A stretch of 27,770 nucleotides of DNA from CAZIKB01 sp964539665. GTDB taxonomy: Bacteria; Zhuqueibacterota; Zhuqueibacteria; Oceanimicrobiales; Oceanimicrobiaceae. The stretch is from contig CAZIKB010000084.1 of assembly GCA_964539665.1 (NCBI GenBank), forward strand, positions 1 to 27,770. Direction: 5' to 3'. Below, in pieces: positions 14,905-24,951 of this stretch (its first letter is position 1; each line of letters begins with the position of its first letter). The notes under the pieces are model-generated. The model had not been told where the DNA came from. It saw only the letters and a program-made list of their open reading frames with translations, and searched no databases. The position numbers and the translations under genes were made by a program.

Positions 14905-17900
14905 ATGGATGCAAATATCCAACCGATGTTAGAATTTCTTAAACAATCTTCAGCAGAAAAGCGGGTGAAAGCACAACAAACTGCCCGGGAATTACTTTTT
15001 GAGCAAAAAGAAGGTGAAGATGAGACGCTTAAAAAATCATCAACATATAAAAAACTTCGAACACTTTTAAGTTCAGCAACGCGGATTTTTACTCTCACCG
15101 CTGTTCAGAAAGATATCTATCATTCAGATTCCGGCACAGCAGCCATACCGGATTTTATTAAAAAACAACTCCTGAACATGCAAAGTGGTTTTATCGTGCG
15201 CCCGGGTTCATTGGATGACTTGCAAAAATTTGTTGCCTTTGCATCCCAAAATAAATTGCATTACACAATTCGGGCAGCAGCGAGCTGGCCCTTTGGCGGT
15301 GTCCTGCCTATGAGTAAGGAAATCATCCTTGATCTTATGTATTTAGATTTCTACCAACTCGATTCCCAAAAAGTCAGATTGGTAGTCGCGCCCGGCGTCA
15401 TTTTTGCCGACATGCGAAAATATCTTCGCGATCAAGGATTTGCTCTGCACCAGGAAATTACCAATACAAATTCCGGTACAATCTGCGGATGGGTTGTCAC
15501 TGGAGGATTAGGTATCGGTACTTATAAATACGGACATATTCGAAATTCTGTTGAGGCGATTCTACTATTAAAACCTGATGGTGAATGGCAAACGCTTACA
15601 CCAGACGATGAAATGTTTGCCCAGGTCTTCAACAGCGAAGGCCAAATCGGAATCGTTGCAGGTGTGGTGCTTAAAGTAAAACGTTTGACTTATGTTTCGA
15701 AACCTTACGCTTTTTCTCTGGAAAACCTGGAAGACGTGATAAAATTTGTGAATTTAATTTCCGAATGGAAACTGCAGCCGACTTCCATTATTTATTTCAA
15801 TAATGACTACTTGCATAAAACGTACGAAATTCAGAAAGAAAAATTACAAAAAAAGCGTGAAAAAGCCATTGAAAGTGGTGACGACCTGCTGCTTAAACGT
15901 ACTCGCCATGATCTTGAGACCACGGAACTACTCAAGAATCTGCAACACGTTTTAGTGATGGAATTTGACACACAGGAGGATTATGAAAAGACATTAAAAA
16001 ATGTACCATTTAGTTCCAGAATTGGCAAAGGGCGAATCCGGGATATTACTTTTTGGCATCTGCCAGTGAGCCTGACGCATAAACTCTGGGAGCATCGTTA
16101 TATGCCAGTAGAAATGAAATCTAAAGGCCCGTCGATGCTGGTCAGTGAAACTATCTTGCCGTTGGAGCAATTACCAAATTTTGTTGATTTTGTGCAAGCT
16201 GCCATTACCAGTTGGACACACAAGCCAGTAAAAATTGAAGGACATCTACTGCAAAATAATGAAATATTGGTTCAATCAATCATTCTGGCAGACACCGAAA
16301 GTACACGGCATAAAATTTATTTAAGTCTTATACCATTCATGATGCAGGCCTCTATATATTTTGGTGGCAGACCCTACGGAACTGGAATTTGGAACCTGCC
16401 TTTTTTAAATATATTAAAGAAAAATGATTCATTCCTGAATATCGACAACCTGGCTGCGACAAAGAGAAAGTTAGATCCGCATGGATTAGTTAACCAATGT
16501 AAGTATATCAATCCCGCGGGGCGAAAATTCGTACTGCGCTTATATAATAAAATCACGCCACCACTTTTGGGAATAGGAGTTCGCTTTTTGCACGGCGGGA
16601 AATTGAGCAGCTCAAAGTTTTCCATTTATTCTTTAGGGAAATTGTTTTGGAACGTCAACAAGATTATCTTTCCTGCAATTGTACCACCACAACTGCAGGC
16701 ACAGCGCCATCCTATTCTGCAAATTAATGCAGCGTGTGCAGAATGTGATAGTTGTGAAAAGGTCTGCCCCACCAGCGATGTATTTGGATTATTGGAAACA
16801 GCAACTCCAATTACTCGACGCAAGACTGCCAATCGTGTTGCGAAAAATGAAAAAATCTGCCGGGAAGAAGCCCTTGGATTTTTAGTTTGTACCCGCTGCG
16901 ACAACTGCACCCGCGTTTGTCCCGCTGATATTCCATTAACTGAAATGTTTGACCTGGTGGAAAAAGAAAACAATTTCCAAATGGCATTGGGTTTTAATGG
17001 TGACGAAAAAAAAGAATTTATTGATCGATTTTGGGAGGTAATGAAAGAAAGTCCTTTATATCAGGAACATACTCTTTCAGAACAAAAGGGCGACCGGTCT
17101 CACCTTGAACATGGTTTGAAGATAATTTATCCGCGCGGATTTCCTTATGCTGAACTCTTTATTGATGAGGAAACCTGTATTCACTGCGGTATGTGCGGAC
17201 ATGAACATGCCTGTACTTACGGCGCACGAGAAGGACATGCCCGGGAAATACCCAAACTCCTTGACGTGAATTGTGCGCTTTGCAATGCGTGCATAAATTA
17301 TTGTCCGCAAAACAAAGAAGTACAGACAGAGCGTGGGTATATTCAAAAACTGTCAGAAAATGCAGTGGATTTGGATGAGAAAAAATATTGGGAAAATCAA
17401 AAATACTTTTTGCGGGACACTACGACTATTCAACGTTCGACAGAGCTCACTGATATGGCGGATATCTATGTCACCGAAGATATCCTCATGGAAATTGACA
17501 AGGAATCATCCAAGGGACAAATACCAGTATCCGGCATGGGACAGGGAGATCGGCACATGGGCATCGGTTTTGATGCCGAAAGGTTCTCGCATTTTCACAT
17601 AGTTGGACCTGCGCAAAACCGGTTGCATGAAGGCGATCCCGAAGAGGAGCTTTCTATCATTTTAGGTAAACGTTATCGTTATTGTAAATTTGATAAAGAG
17701 GGTAATTTGCATAATCCTCCTTATCCAAATATCAAACTTATGTCGCCGATTTTGTACAATACTGTGCCATTAAACAGCAATGGCCGTGTAGAATTAAGTT
17801 TCATAAAAGTAGCTGAAAAACAGAAAACCCTGGTCTCGATGAATTTTTACCGGCTGTTAGAGTATTATGATTTTTTTATCGAAGAAGGTGGATATGAACA

Positions 17901-20900
17901 GTTGCCGCCAGTTTTAGCGCTAAGGGTGGACTTTGAAATGGTAAACCACCTGCGTATCAATCCACACATTCGCCGAAAGTTGCTGATGGATTTATGGAAA
18001 ATGCCCATGTTCGAGATCAGTTTTCATGAGAAGATGGAGCGTACAATTCAGTTTATCAAAGATTCGACAACTTCTCTTTACGGGCGACAACCCTTGCTCT
18101 GCGGCTACATAGAAGTTGCCGAGTATGATGTTATCAATGGACAAGTGCTCGTTCCAGCCTTACAGGAAAAAATTCAAAAATTTCTAGAGAATGGTGTGGA
18201 CGCCCTGCATATTCATGGATTGCGCAACACAGATCAGTATTTTGTGACCTCATCAGCGATAAGAGGCATCCATCATTACCTGATGCAAATCGGCCGCCGC
18301 CATGAGGTTTCTTTGTTAGCATCGGGTGGTATTCGTTTGGCATCTGACTCGCAAAAGACTATTCAACGAGGCGCCGAAGCGACACTTATTGACTTTGCCG
18401 CATTGTTATCCCTGGACCCCTATGCCTATAAAGCCATGAGTGAAAATAAAGCCACTACGGAAAAATTGATCAATATAGATATTAACTGGGCAGTCCAGCG
18501 GCTTGAGAATCAGATGGAATCCCGAAAAGTACAAATCCTGGAAGTACTTGGCGCTTCTGGATTCAAAGACATAAAAAAGACCGTTGGCGAAGAGGGTCGT
18601 TTGATAGACTTTTATCAAATGGAGAGACGTATTCAAAAAAGTATTTTCGAGAATCAAGAAAAAGTAAACACTTATCGTCAGTTAAATAAAGAATTGATCA
18701 ACGCAGAACCGTTGTCTTCAGATGCTTCACCCCGGTACAAAGATTTAAAAAAACAACTGGTACCTTTAAAATCGCCCCATGATTTTTATGAACTCGGAGA
18801 AGTAAACCAACATGTCTATCAACGTGATCATGTCTGGCCGGGTGAGCTGATTCAAGCTCTTGGCCGGATGGCAGCCGGTGATCCACAAATGGTTTATCTG
18901 CGCAATGTTAAAGGAACCGGTCTGTTAGGCGATGGCTTTGATGTAATGAAAATCCTCTACCACCGCGATCCGGATGTGATTTCAGAGGAAGAATTGAACA
19001 GGATTCAGACAGCATTGCCATTAGACAAAGGATTGGTTTTAAGAGCGCCCTGGATGTTTGGCGGCAAATCAGTAGGATCAATTGGCCTGGACACCTGGTT
19101 AGCTCATGTGAAAGCTGCCCGGGAGTTAGGCATTCAATTCGATACCGGCGAGGGTGGTTATCCAACCTGTTTTTTTCTTAACAGCAAAGGCGAACCGATC
19201 TTTTTTACAGAAACCGACATCCAGAAAATGAAACCCTATTTTAAACACGGCCGCCATTACACAATTTTAGAAATTGAGAATACTCTTCACGAAAACAAAA
19301 TCACTGAAGAAACACATCCAGGTATTTTTGAACAATTAGGTCAATATCCAAAACTGCAGCCCTTTCTATTTTATATCACGGTAGATGAAAAGGATGAACC
19401 TTTCGTCTCTACCGAAATTAAAACCGGCATCTTTGGCGTTACAAAAGAGACCATTAAAAAAGCCCGACGTATTGTCATCGCTTACAGCCAGGGCGCAAAA
19501 ATGGGAATTGGCGGGCACATATTAGCCCAAAAAGTAAACAAATTGGTTTCGTACCTGCGTGGCATCCAGGGATTGGAAGAACTGGATCATGAGAAAATAC
19601 GCCTGTTAATTGCAAGGATTGAGAAATTAGAAAAAAACACCGAGCATCCGCTACGTGCAACAGCTCAGGCAGCCTACACACATTTCATTCGTGCGCACGA
19701 TGAGAAACAGATTTTCCCGGAATTCAAACAGTGGCTATGGCAGCTACAACAAAAGGCTTATGAACTTAATGCTGATGGTCAAATTGATCCAATAGAATTT
19801 GAGCAAATTATTCGTTTGTGTGAAGAAGTGATAAACCAAGTTTACACCAGCGTAATTTCTCCTTTTCCATTTCACAACTGCTATTCCATTGAGGATGTGA
19901 AAGCATTTATTGATGTAGTACGCATGATTAATCCGGATGCGGTGATTTCGGTAAAAGTCTCACCTTCTATTGATATTGAATTTATCGCTACCGGATTGGG
20001 ACGAATTGCAAAGGACAATACCGAAAGGGTTTTAAAAAACAAAATTGCAGAGGTTCAGGAGAACACAATAAAGTTGTCCGAAACAGTTGCTGAATATGTC
20101 CGTCAATACGGCATGAAAATTGAAATCTGGCTGGACGGACCGCGTGGCGGTACCGGCGCTTCCCCGAATATCATTAAAGGACAAATGGGGATGCACATTG
20201 AATACGCAATACCGCTGATTCATGATCGCCTGGTGCAAGACGGGCTGCGCAATTATGTGAAATTCATCGTCAGCGGCGGAATTCGAACCTACGAAGATGT
20301 GATTAAAGCCGTTGCCCTGGGCGCTGATGGCGTCATCTGGGGCACTGCTCCAATGGTAACAGTAGGCTGCGATCGCAACCGCAACTGCCACGATGGCTGC
20401 TCCCGCGGAATTGCAACCAGTAATTTAATTATGCAAAATCTGCGCGATGTAGAGCTGAACGCGAAACAGATGCTCAATGCTTTCCGAATAATTCAAATGC
20501 AGATAATTCGTGCGTTGGCAGGATTGGGGCTTCGCGACATCAGGGAGCTTCGCGGCCGCTACGACAAAATTCAATGGATTGGACTAAAGGAACGAGTTGA
20601 TTTTCGCTTACTGCAGCGGCAGGGACAAGTCACGCAACAGGCACAAACTCATTCAGAGGAATTGCATCCAACAGCGCAATCCAATTGTGGCGTGGCAGCA
20701 ATTATTGGCACCGAACCGATACCGAGCTATATCCTGGATAAAACTTTATCAGCAATGAAAAACCGCGGCATGGATGGTGTGGGTATCGGTAAAACACTTT
20801 GCTTCCCGAGATTTCCGCATCATTACGCTTACCGCATCATGGTCAAAGGAAAACTACAATTAGAAATAGAAGAAGAATTGCGTCAGCAAGGTGACCTTTT

Positions 20901-23550
20901 TGATGATGAGAAAGCATTACAGCAGCGAGCCCGAATGACTCTCATAAAATTCAGAGCCGAACTAACTGAGAAAATTCGCATGGTCTTTTTAGAACCTTAT
21001 TTTGATTTTGCCGGCGAAACAGATGTTCAGAAAATCAGGGAGCCATATAAAAAAGGGGATCGGGACGAGGAAAGGGATTATCGCGAATTTGGAAATGAAA
21101 ATACGGATCCGGGAGATATATTTTGCTTTTTTGTGAGGGTGAAATCAGAAGTGCTGCAAGAATTTATCGAGAAAGAAATTCTGTCATCATCTCGCTATAA
21201 ATATATACGGGAATATTTTCCCGATACAGATTTGGATAATTACAGCGCTGATGAAAAATTTATGCAAAAAGCCGAAGACCTGTTCGTTTTCGATCATTCA
21301 ATAATATTGACTCAAACACTTTATGTTCAAGATGTGGTAATAAAAGAACTGACAATTTATGCACAGCATACTGATAAATACAAAGAACTTCTCTATAGCA
21401 TAAAAAATGAAAATCCCTTTTCCTCAAAAAATATGAATGGATATCTTGAAAGTTATCTGTCTTTACTGCGTGACTTTGCCAGAAAATATCCTTTCACATC
21501 TTACAAAGAAAAATATTCGCCGCGATTACACAAGGTGGCAGCGGTAATGTCGTGTGGTAAAAACTTCGCCATCTGGAAGACTGCCGGACGGGAAATTCCC
21601 TGGGAGACGCCTGAATCTCCGAACAACATTATTCATGTCCGGTTAGCAACAGGCTCAATCGTCGAGCAAATGAATGCACACCCGTTTGGTAAATTGCACA
21701 CAGCGCTGACGCATAACGGAGAAACCACCAATTACGTAGCCCTTAAACAGCGAGTGGAACAGTTTGGTCTGCCGCCTTTAGCTACCACAGATACTGAAGT
21801 CGCTTCTTTAAAATTTCATTTACTGGCAGAGGAGTTAGAGTATCCTGATTGGGCTTTATTCGAAAGTTTTTCTCCCACCACGGGCGATGATTTGGCGCTA
21901 ATCCCGAAGGAACTTCGCGCCCAGTTGGAAGAAGTACAGCGGGTTGAATTCGCCAGTTCACCGGATGGCCCCTATCAATATCTGTGTCTGCGCCATCAGC
22001 CGGAAAACAATATCACGGAACGAATAGACTTAAAAGATCCAGCGGATTTGCGACCGAGTACCACGGCAATCTGGATTGATCATCATTCAAAAACCAAACG
22101 CGCTTTCAGCATGATTGCATCAGAAGAACAGGCCATTGCTCAGATGATGGATTTATTGGACAAGGAAGGTTTGATTGATGGCGCTGCAGCGGATAAAGTA
22201 ATTGTCAGTGATGGCATGATCAACCGTTTCCATTACGATGATATGGGAAAAATAACCAACTTTGAATTGTTTGACCGATATGGTCGTATGCTGGAGTTTG
22301 CCGATCCCGGAAAACATTACAGTATTCACAGGTCTACCACTGAAACACCAGAGCATGCGGATAATTTACTAAGCCAAATCCAGGAAAATCGCACGCAATT
22401 AAAAACCTGGATTCGTCAGCAGTTGGCTGAGTGGGATTTTAACACCTATCGCAGGGTGTTGGAATATTGTTTGAAAGAGCACGATAAGATTGATTACACA
22501 GAACACCAGATCATCGATTTGTTGACCTATTTCGCCGATTATCTCCACACTATGAATACCGGAGATAAAGCCAAAAGCTCGTTAAAGGACATGACACGAA
22601 CCGTGCTGAACCGGTTTTTCGATCAATTGGATACGAGCGAAAACACACACTGGGTAAGATTAACCAGCGAGCAGCCGAATCCGCCTCAAGCGCAGGATGG
22701 AATTCAACAAACGCTATTAATAGATGCCAGAAATTTTGAGGCTGATGGAACTGAACCGACTCGCAGCCTGTCTGCTCTATTAGCAAAAGCATATGATTCA
22801 GGCTGGCGACGGTACATACTTTATCGCGTGAATGGTCAACGATTAATATCACCAGCAGTGATGGGCAGAGGAGATACAGACGAAGTGGAAATCGATGTTT
22901 TTGGCGTCCCTGGAGAGTATTTTGGCGCGTTCATGCAGGGCGGCACACTGCGCTGTCATGGAAATTCACAAAATTTCACAGCGATGTGTATGCACCACGG
23001 CAATATTAATATTTATGGCAATGCCGGTAAAGTCTGCGGTTATGCTTCTAAAGGAGGAAAGGTATTTATCTTTGGCGATATCGTTGACCGGGCCTGGACT
23101 AATTCTGTAAATGATCCACGCTGCCAGGATTTAGAAGTCAATGTATTGGGCAGCGCCAGTAAATATGCCGGAGAATCGTTAATGGGGGGACAGTTTTTCT
23201 TCGGTGGATTATTTTTTGATGACAGGGGGAAACTGTGCACACAGGCTCGTCCATACCGTGGCACTAAATTGATGGGTGGGGCTTCACGTGGTAACATGCT
23301 GTTTTTTGACCCTTATGATCGCCTCGAACCTCAACAATACGTGCAGGGGAAATTGCAGGAAATTACTGCCGGGGAATGGCCATACTGGCAGAATAAAGTT
23401 GAGGAAACCCTGCGGTTAGCCGGAGTTGAAATTATTACACAAGATGGCACACCGAGTTTTGAGGCAGACAGCAAACAATTTCAAATATCGCCACAAAATT
23501 TCAAATTGATAGTTCCTAAAGGCGGGCTGAAAGGATATGAATCGCACTAA
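14905..23550 (+). CDS. Giant multidomain FAD oxidoreductase / ferredoxin / glutamate synthase fusion (2881 aa)
   Basis: One uninterrupted frame. Domains in order: GlcD/D-lactate dehydrogenase-type FAD oxidoreductase (about 90-545: FIVRPGSLDDLQKFV, NSGTICGWVVTGGLGIGTY, LDPHGLVN); HdrC-like Cys pair CAECDSCEKVCP (about 610) and CTRCDNCTRVCP (about 662); ferredoxin pair CIHCGMC (about 758) and CALCNACINYCP (about 790); a degenerate glutamate-synthase barrel (about 870-1190, SGGIRLASDSQ); a canonical FMN barrel (about 1300-1900: FDTGEGG, DGPRGGTGASP, VSGGIRTYEDV) with 3Fe-4S cysteines C1822, C1828, C1832; glutaminase GATase-II from C1928 (CGVAAIIG, H2270-NGE, TTDTEVAS); and a GXGXG helix (about 2600-2881). 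It should make glutamate from glutamine and 2-oxoglutarate. No GltD-type NADPH domain is present, so electrons may enter through the N-terminal flavin and ferredoxin parts. Normal GltB is about 1500 aa with the glutaminase first; here the order is permuted. Confidence 0.88.
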   Translation: MDANIQPMLEFLKQSSAEKRVKAQQTARELLFEQKEGEDETLKKSSTYKKLRTLLSSATRIFTLTAVQKDIYHSDSGTAAIPDFIKKQLLNMQSGFIVRPGSLDDLQKFVAFASQNKLHYTIRAAASWPFGGVLPMSKEIILDLMYLDFYQLDSQKVRLVVAPGVIFADMRKYLRDQGFALHQEITNTNSGTICGWVVTGGLGIGTYKYGHIRNSVEAILLLKPDGEWQTLTPDDEMFAQVFNSEGQIGIVAGVVLKVKRLTYVSKPYAFSLENLEDVIKFVNLISEWKLQPTSIIYFNNDYLHKTYEIQKEKLQKKREKAIESGDDLLLKRTRHDLETTELLKNLQHVLVMEFDTQEDYEKTLKNVPFSSRIGKGRIRDITFWHLPVSLTHKLWEHRYMPVEMKSKGPSMLVSETILPLEQLPNFVDFVQAAITSWTHKPVKIEGHLLQNNEILVQSIILADTESTRHKIYLSLIPFMMQASIYFGGRPYGTGIWNLPFLNILKKNDSFLNIDNLAATKRKLDPHGLVNQCKYINPAGRKFVLRLYNKITPPLLGIGVRFLHGGKLSSSKFSIYSLGKLFWNVNKIIFPAIVPPQLQAQRHPILQINAACAECDSCEKVCPTSDVFGLLETATPITRRKTANRVAKNEKICREEALGFLVCTRCDNCTRVCPADIPLTEMFDLVEKENNFQMALGFNGDEKKEFIDRFWEVMKESPLYQEHTLSEQKGDRSHLEHGLKIIYPRGFPYAELFIDEETCIHCGMCGHEHACTYGAREGHAREIPKLLDVNCALCNACINYCPQNKEVQTERGYIQKLSENAVDLDEKKYWENQKYFLRDTTTIQRSTELTDMADIYVTEDILMEIDKESSKGQIPVSGMGQGDRHMGIGFDAERFSHFHIVGPAQNRLHEGDPEEELSIILGKRYRYCKFDKEGNLHNPPYPNIKLMSPILYNTVPLNSNGRVELSFIKVAEKQKTLVSMNFYRLLEYYDFFIEEGGYEQLPPVLALRVDFEMVNHLRINPHIRRKLLMDLWKMPMFEISFHEKMERTIQFIKDSTTSLYGRQPLLCGYIEVAEYDVINGQVLVPALQEKIQKFLENGVDALHIHGLRNTDQYFVTSSAIRGIHHYLMQIGRRHEVSLLASGGIRLASDSQKTIQRGAEATLIDFAALLSLDPYAYKAMSENKATTEKLINIDINWAVQRLENQMESRKVQILEVLGASGFKDIKKTVGEEGRLIDFYQMERRIQKSIFENQEKVNTYRQLNKELINAEPLSSDASPRYKDLKKQLVPLKSPHDFYELGEVNQHVYQRDHVWPGELIQALGRMAAGDPQMVYLRNVKGTGLLGDGFDVMKILYHRDPDVISEEELNRIQTALPLDKGLVLRAPWMFGGKSVGSIGLDTWLAHVKAARELGIQFDTGEGGYPTCFFLNSKGEPIFFTETDIQKMKPYFKHGRHYTILEIENTLHENKITEETHPGIFEQLGQYPKLQPFLFYITVDEKDEPFVSTEIKTGIFGVTKETIKKARRIVIAYSQGAKMGIGGHILAQKVNKLVSYLRGIQGLEELDHEKIRLLIARIEKLEKNTEHPLRATAQAAYTHFIRAHDEKQIFPEFKQWLWQLQQKAYELNADGQIDPIEFEQIIRLCEEVINQVYTSVISPFPFHNCYSIEDVKAFIDVVRMINPDAVISVKVSPSIDIEFIATGLGRIAKDNTERVLKNKIAEVQENTIKLSETVAEYVRQYGMKIEIWLDGPRGGTGASPNIIKGQMGMHIEYAIPLIHDRLVQDGLRNYVKFIVSGGIRTYEDVIKAVALGADGVIWGTAPMVTVGCDRNRNCHDGCSRGIATSNLIMQNLRDVELNAKQMLNAFRIIQMQIIRALAGLGLRDIRELRGRYDKIQWIGLKERVDFRLLQRQGQVTQQAQTHSEELHPTAQSNCGVAAIIGTEPIPSYILDKTLSAMKNRGMDGVGIGKTLCFPRFPHHYAYRIMVKGKLQLEIEEELRQQGDLFDDEKALQQRARMTLIKFRAELTEKIRMVFLEPYFDFAGETDVQKIREPYKKGDRDEERDYREFGNENTDPGDIFCFFVRVKSEVLQEFIEKEILSSSRYKYIREYFPDTDLDNYSADEKFMQKAEDLFVFDHSIILTQTLYVQDVVIKELTIYAQHTDKYKELLYSIKNENPFSSKNMNGYLESYLSLLRDFARKYPFTSYKEKYSPRLHKVAAVMSCGKNFAIWKTAGREIPWETPESPNNIIHVRLATGSIVEQMNAHPFGKLHTALTHNGETTNYVALKQRVEQFGLPPLATTDTEVASLKFHLLAEELEYPDWALFESFSPTTGDDLALIPKELRAQLEEVQRVEFASSPDGPYQYLCLRHQPENNITERIDLKDPADLRPSTTAIWIDHHSKTKRAFSMIASEEQAIAQMMDLLDKEGLIDGAAADKVIVSDGMINRFHYDDMGKITNFELFDRYGRMLEFADPGKHYSIHRSTTETPEHADNLLSQIQENRTQLKTWIRQQLAEWDFNTYRRVLEYCLKEHDKIDYTEHQIIDLLTYFADYLHTMNTGDKAKSSLKDMTRTVLNRFFDQLDTSENTHWVRLTSEQPNPPQAQDGIQQTLLIDARNFEADGTEPTRSLSALLAKAYDSGWRRYILYRVNGQRLISPAVMGRGDTDEVEIDVFGVPGEYFGAFMQGGTLRCHGNSQNFTAMCMHHGNINIYGNAGKVCGYASKGGKVFIFGDIVDRAWTNSVNDPRCQDLEVNVLGSASKYAGESLMGGQFFFGGLFFDDRGKLCTQARPYRGTKLMGGASRGNMLFFDPYDRLEPQQYVQGKLQEITAGEWPYWQNKVEETLRLAGVEIITQDGTPSFEADSKQFQISPQNFKLIVPKGGLKGYESH

Positions 23551-23573
23551 ACAAAAATTTATGTGCAAATTGA

Positions 23574-23608
23574 TTGACAAATATAATTTAAAAACTTAGA
23601 TTAATACC
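23574..23608 (+). promoter_or_regulatory. Promoter of the MntA-HepT pair, apparently leaderless
   Basis: TTGACA (23574-23579), 17-bp spacer, TAGATT (23597-23602), then 6 nt to ATG 23609, where transcription should start. No ribosome site precedes the ATG. The geometry is the same as at the BrnT-like operon (7123-7158). Confidence 0.5.
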
Positions 23609-23878
23609 ATGATTTCTGAGCAAGACAGAATTAAAATATTAGAGATAGCTAAAAAATACAATGCATCCCGCGTGCTTCTTTTTGGTTCGTGTATCGATCC
23701 TGATAAAAATGCCAGGGATATTGATTTAGCTGTTGAGGGCATACCAGACAGCAAGTTTTTCAAATTTTACAGTGAATTGATATTCAGCCTGTCTAAACCA
23801 GTTGATTTGATTGATTTACGAAGAAAATCCCGTTTGAATGATTTGATTGTCTCTGAGGGGGTATTATTATATGGCTAA
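23609..23878 (+). CDS. mntA: MntA-like nucleotidyltransferase antitoxin
   Basis: An 89-aa minimal nucleotidyltransferase. The active-site motif is present: G26-S27, then D37-I-D39 (FGSCIDPDKNARDIDLAVE), with a third carboxylate likely in PVDLIDL near the C-terminus. In characterised pairs MntA adds AMP units to a Tyr of the HepT toxin and thereby silences it. The partner follows with an 8-nt overlap, so the two are translationally coupled. Confidence 0.85.
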   Translation: MISEQDRIKILEIAKKYNASRVLLFGSCIDPDKNARDIDLAVEGIPDSKFFKFYSELIFSLSKPVDLIDLRRKSRLNDLIVSEGVLLYG

Positions 23879-24287
23879 TTTAAAGGAAAAAATTGAGGTA
23901 GAGCTGGAGAATATTGATGAAATTCTCCAGGCAATGCCCTCGCAACACAGTCTCCCTACCCTTTCCATACTAGAGCTTGCAGGTGCTGCCACATTTCTTC
24001 ATAATTTCTATAATGGTATTGAAAATATATTAAAGCAAATATTAATTGCTAAACACAAATCATTACCTGAAGGTGGCACCTGGCATAAAGAATTACTCAA
24101 CTTAGCAGAAGATAATGATATTATTTCTGAAAACACCAAATCACTTTTAGGTGAATATCTTGCATTTCGACACTTTTTCAGCCATGCTTATGCTTTAGAA
24201 CGTTATCCAGCAAAGATGGAGCCTTTAGTTGAAAATGCATTAAAAGTGTATCAGGCATTTAGGACTGAAATTAATTTATATTTATAG
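23871..24287 (+). CDS. hepT: HepT-like HEPN ribonuclease toxin
   Basis: 138 aa from ATG 23871, which overlaps the antitoxin stop; an in-frame TTG at 23847 would extend it by 8 residues but has no support. All-helical HEPN fold. The catalytic motif R-x4-H-x-Y is R100-HFFS-H105-A-Y107. HepT toxins cut tRNA or mRNA; Tyr107 of the motif is the expected target of AMPylation by MntA. The longer helical N-terminus (GAATFLHNFYNGIENILKQIL) is the usual dimer region. No sign of decay. Confidence 0.85.
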   Translation: MANLKEKIEVELENIDEILQAMPSQHSLPTLSILELAGAATFLHNFYNGIENILKQILIAKHKSLPEGGTWHKELLNLAEDNDIISENTKSLLGEYLAFRHFFSHAYALERYPAKMEPLVENALKVYQAFRTEINLYL

Positions 24288-24512
24288 CTATCATCCCATC
24301 AAATTTGTACATTTATTCTTTATTTAACAGTCTAAAAAACATTATCACTACAGTTGTTGCTGCATAAAGCATTAATGAGTGAAATTAGTATTGGTTTGGA
24401 GGAACAACTGGAGAGAGCTTAGTTAAGCACAACCTGAAAAGCTTTTGGACGTGCTCGTGCAGTAACTGTTATCCACTGATACAAATTATTTTTGTTTGAG
24501 GGAAATATTGAT
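24288..24512. other. Intergenic stretch
   Basis: About 225 bp without a supported feature. A GGAGG at 24400-24404 is not followed by a usable ORF. Confidence 0.3.
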
Positions 24513-24932
24513 ATGGAATCTAACATATTTGCGGACAAGTCTACGAAACCAGATGATAAAAACCTTGCCGAGGTACTCGGAAAAACAGAGACATTCTGGC
24601 AGGAGATAAAAAAGCATCTACAGGATGAGTACGGCGATGTGAAGGAAGAATGGAAAGACTACTATAAAAAATCTAACTGGGTTTTACAGGTTATTCGAAA
24701 GAAACGTACAATGTTCTGGTTCAAACCTTTTAAAGATTATTTCTGTATTGCATTCTGGTTTGGCGATAAAGCTGTGGCTGTAGTTGAGAAAAGTGATTTA
24801 CCAGAAAGTATAATAAATTCATTGAAAAATGCTAAAAAATATCAGATTGGAAGAAGTGTTCAAATTTATGTTAAGCACTCTGAAGATGTTGAAAATGTTA
24901 AAAAGCTAATTGAGATAAAAATCAAAAATTAA
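24513..24932 (+). CDS. DUF3788-family protein
   Basis: 139 aa from ATG 24513, preceded by GAGGGAAA; an upstream in-frame TTG (24492) is less likely because the ribosome site lies between the two. The central part (WKDYYKKSNWVLQVIRKKR, MFWFKPFKDYFCIAFWFGDKAV) and the basic C-terminus match DUF3788 proteins, small soluble proteins of unknown function with a fold related to YdhG/DUF1801 types. The downstream permease starts 19 nt after the stop and may share the transcript. Confidence 0.7.
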   Translation: MESNIFADKSTKPDDKNLAEVLGKTETFWQEIKKHLQDEYGDVKEEWKDYYKKSNWVLQVIRKKRTMFWFKPFKDYFCIAFWFGDKAVAVVEKSDLPESIINSLKNAKKYQIGRSVQIYVKHSEDVENVKKLIEIKIKN

Positions 24933-24951
24933 TAACAACCAGGAACCGCTG

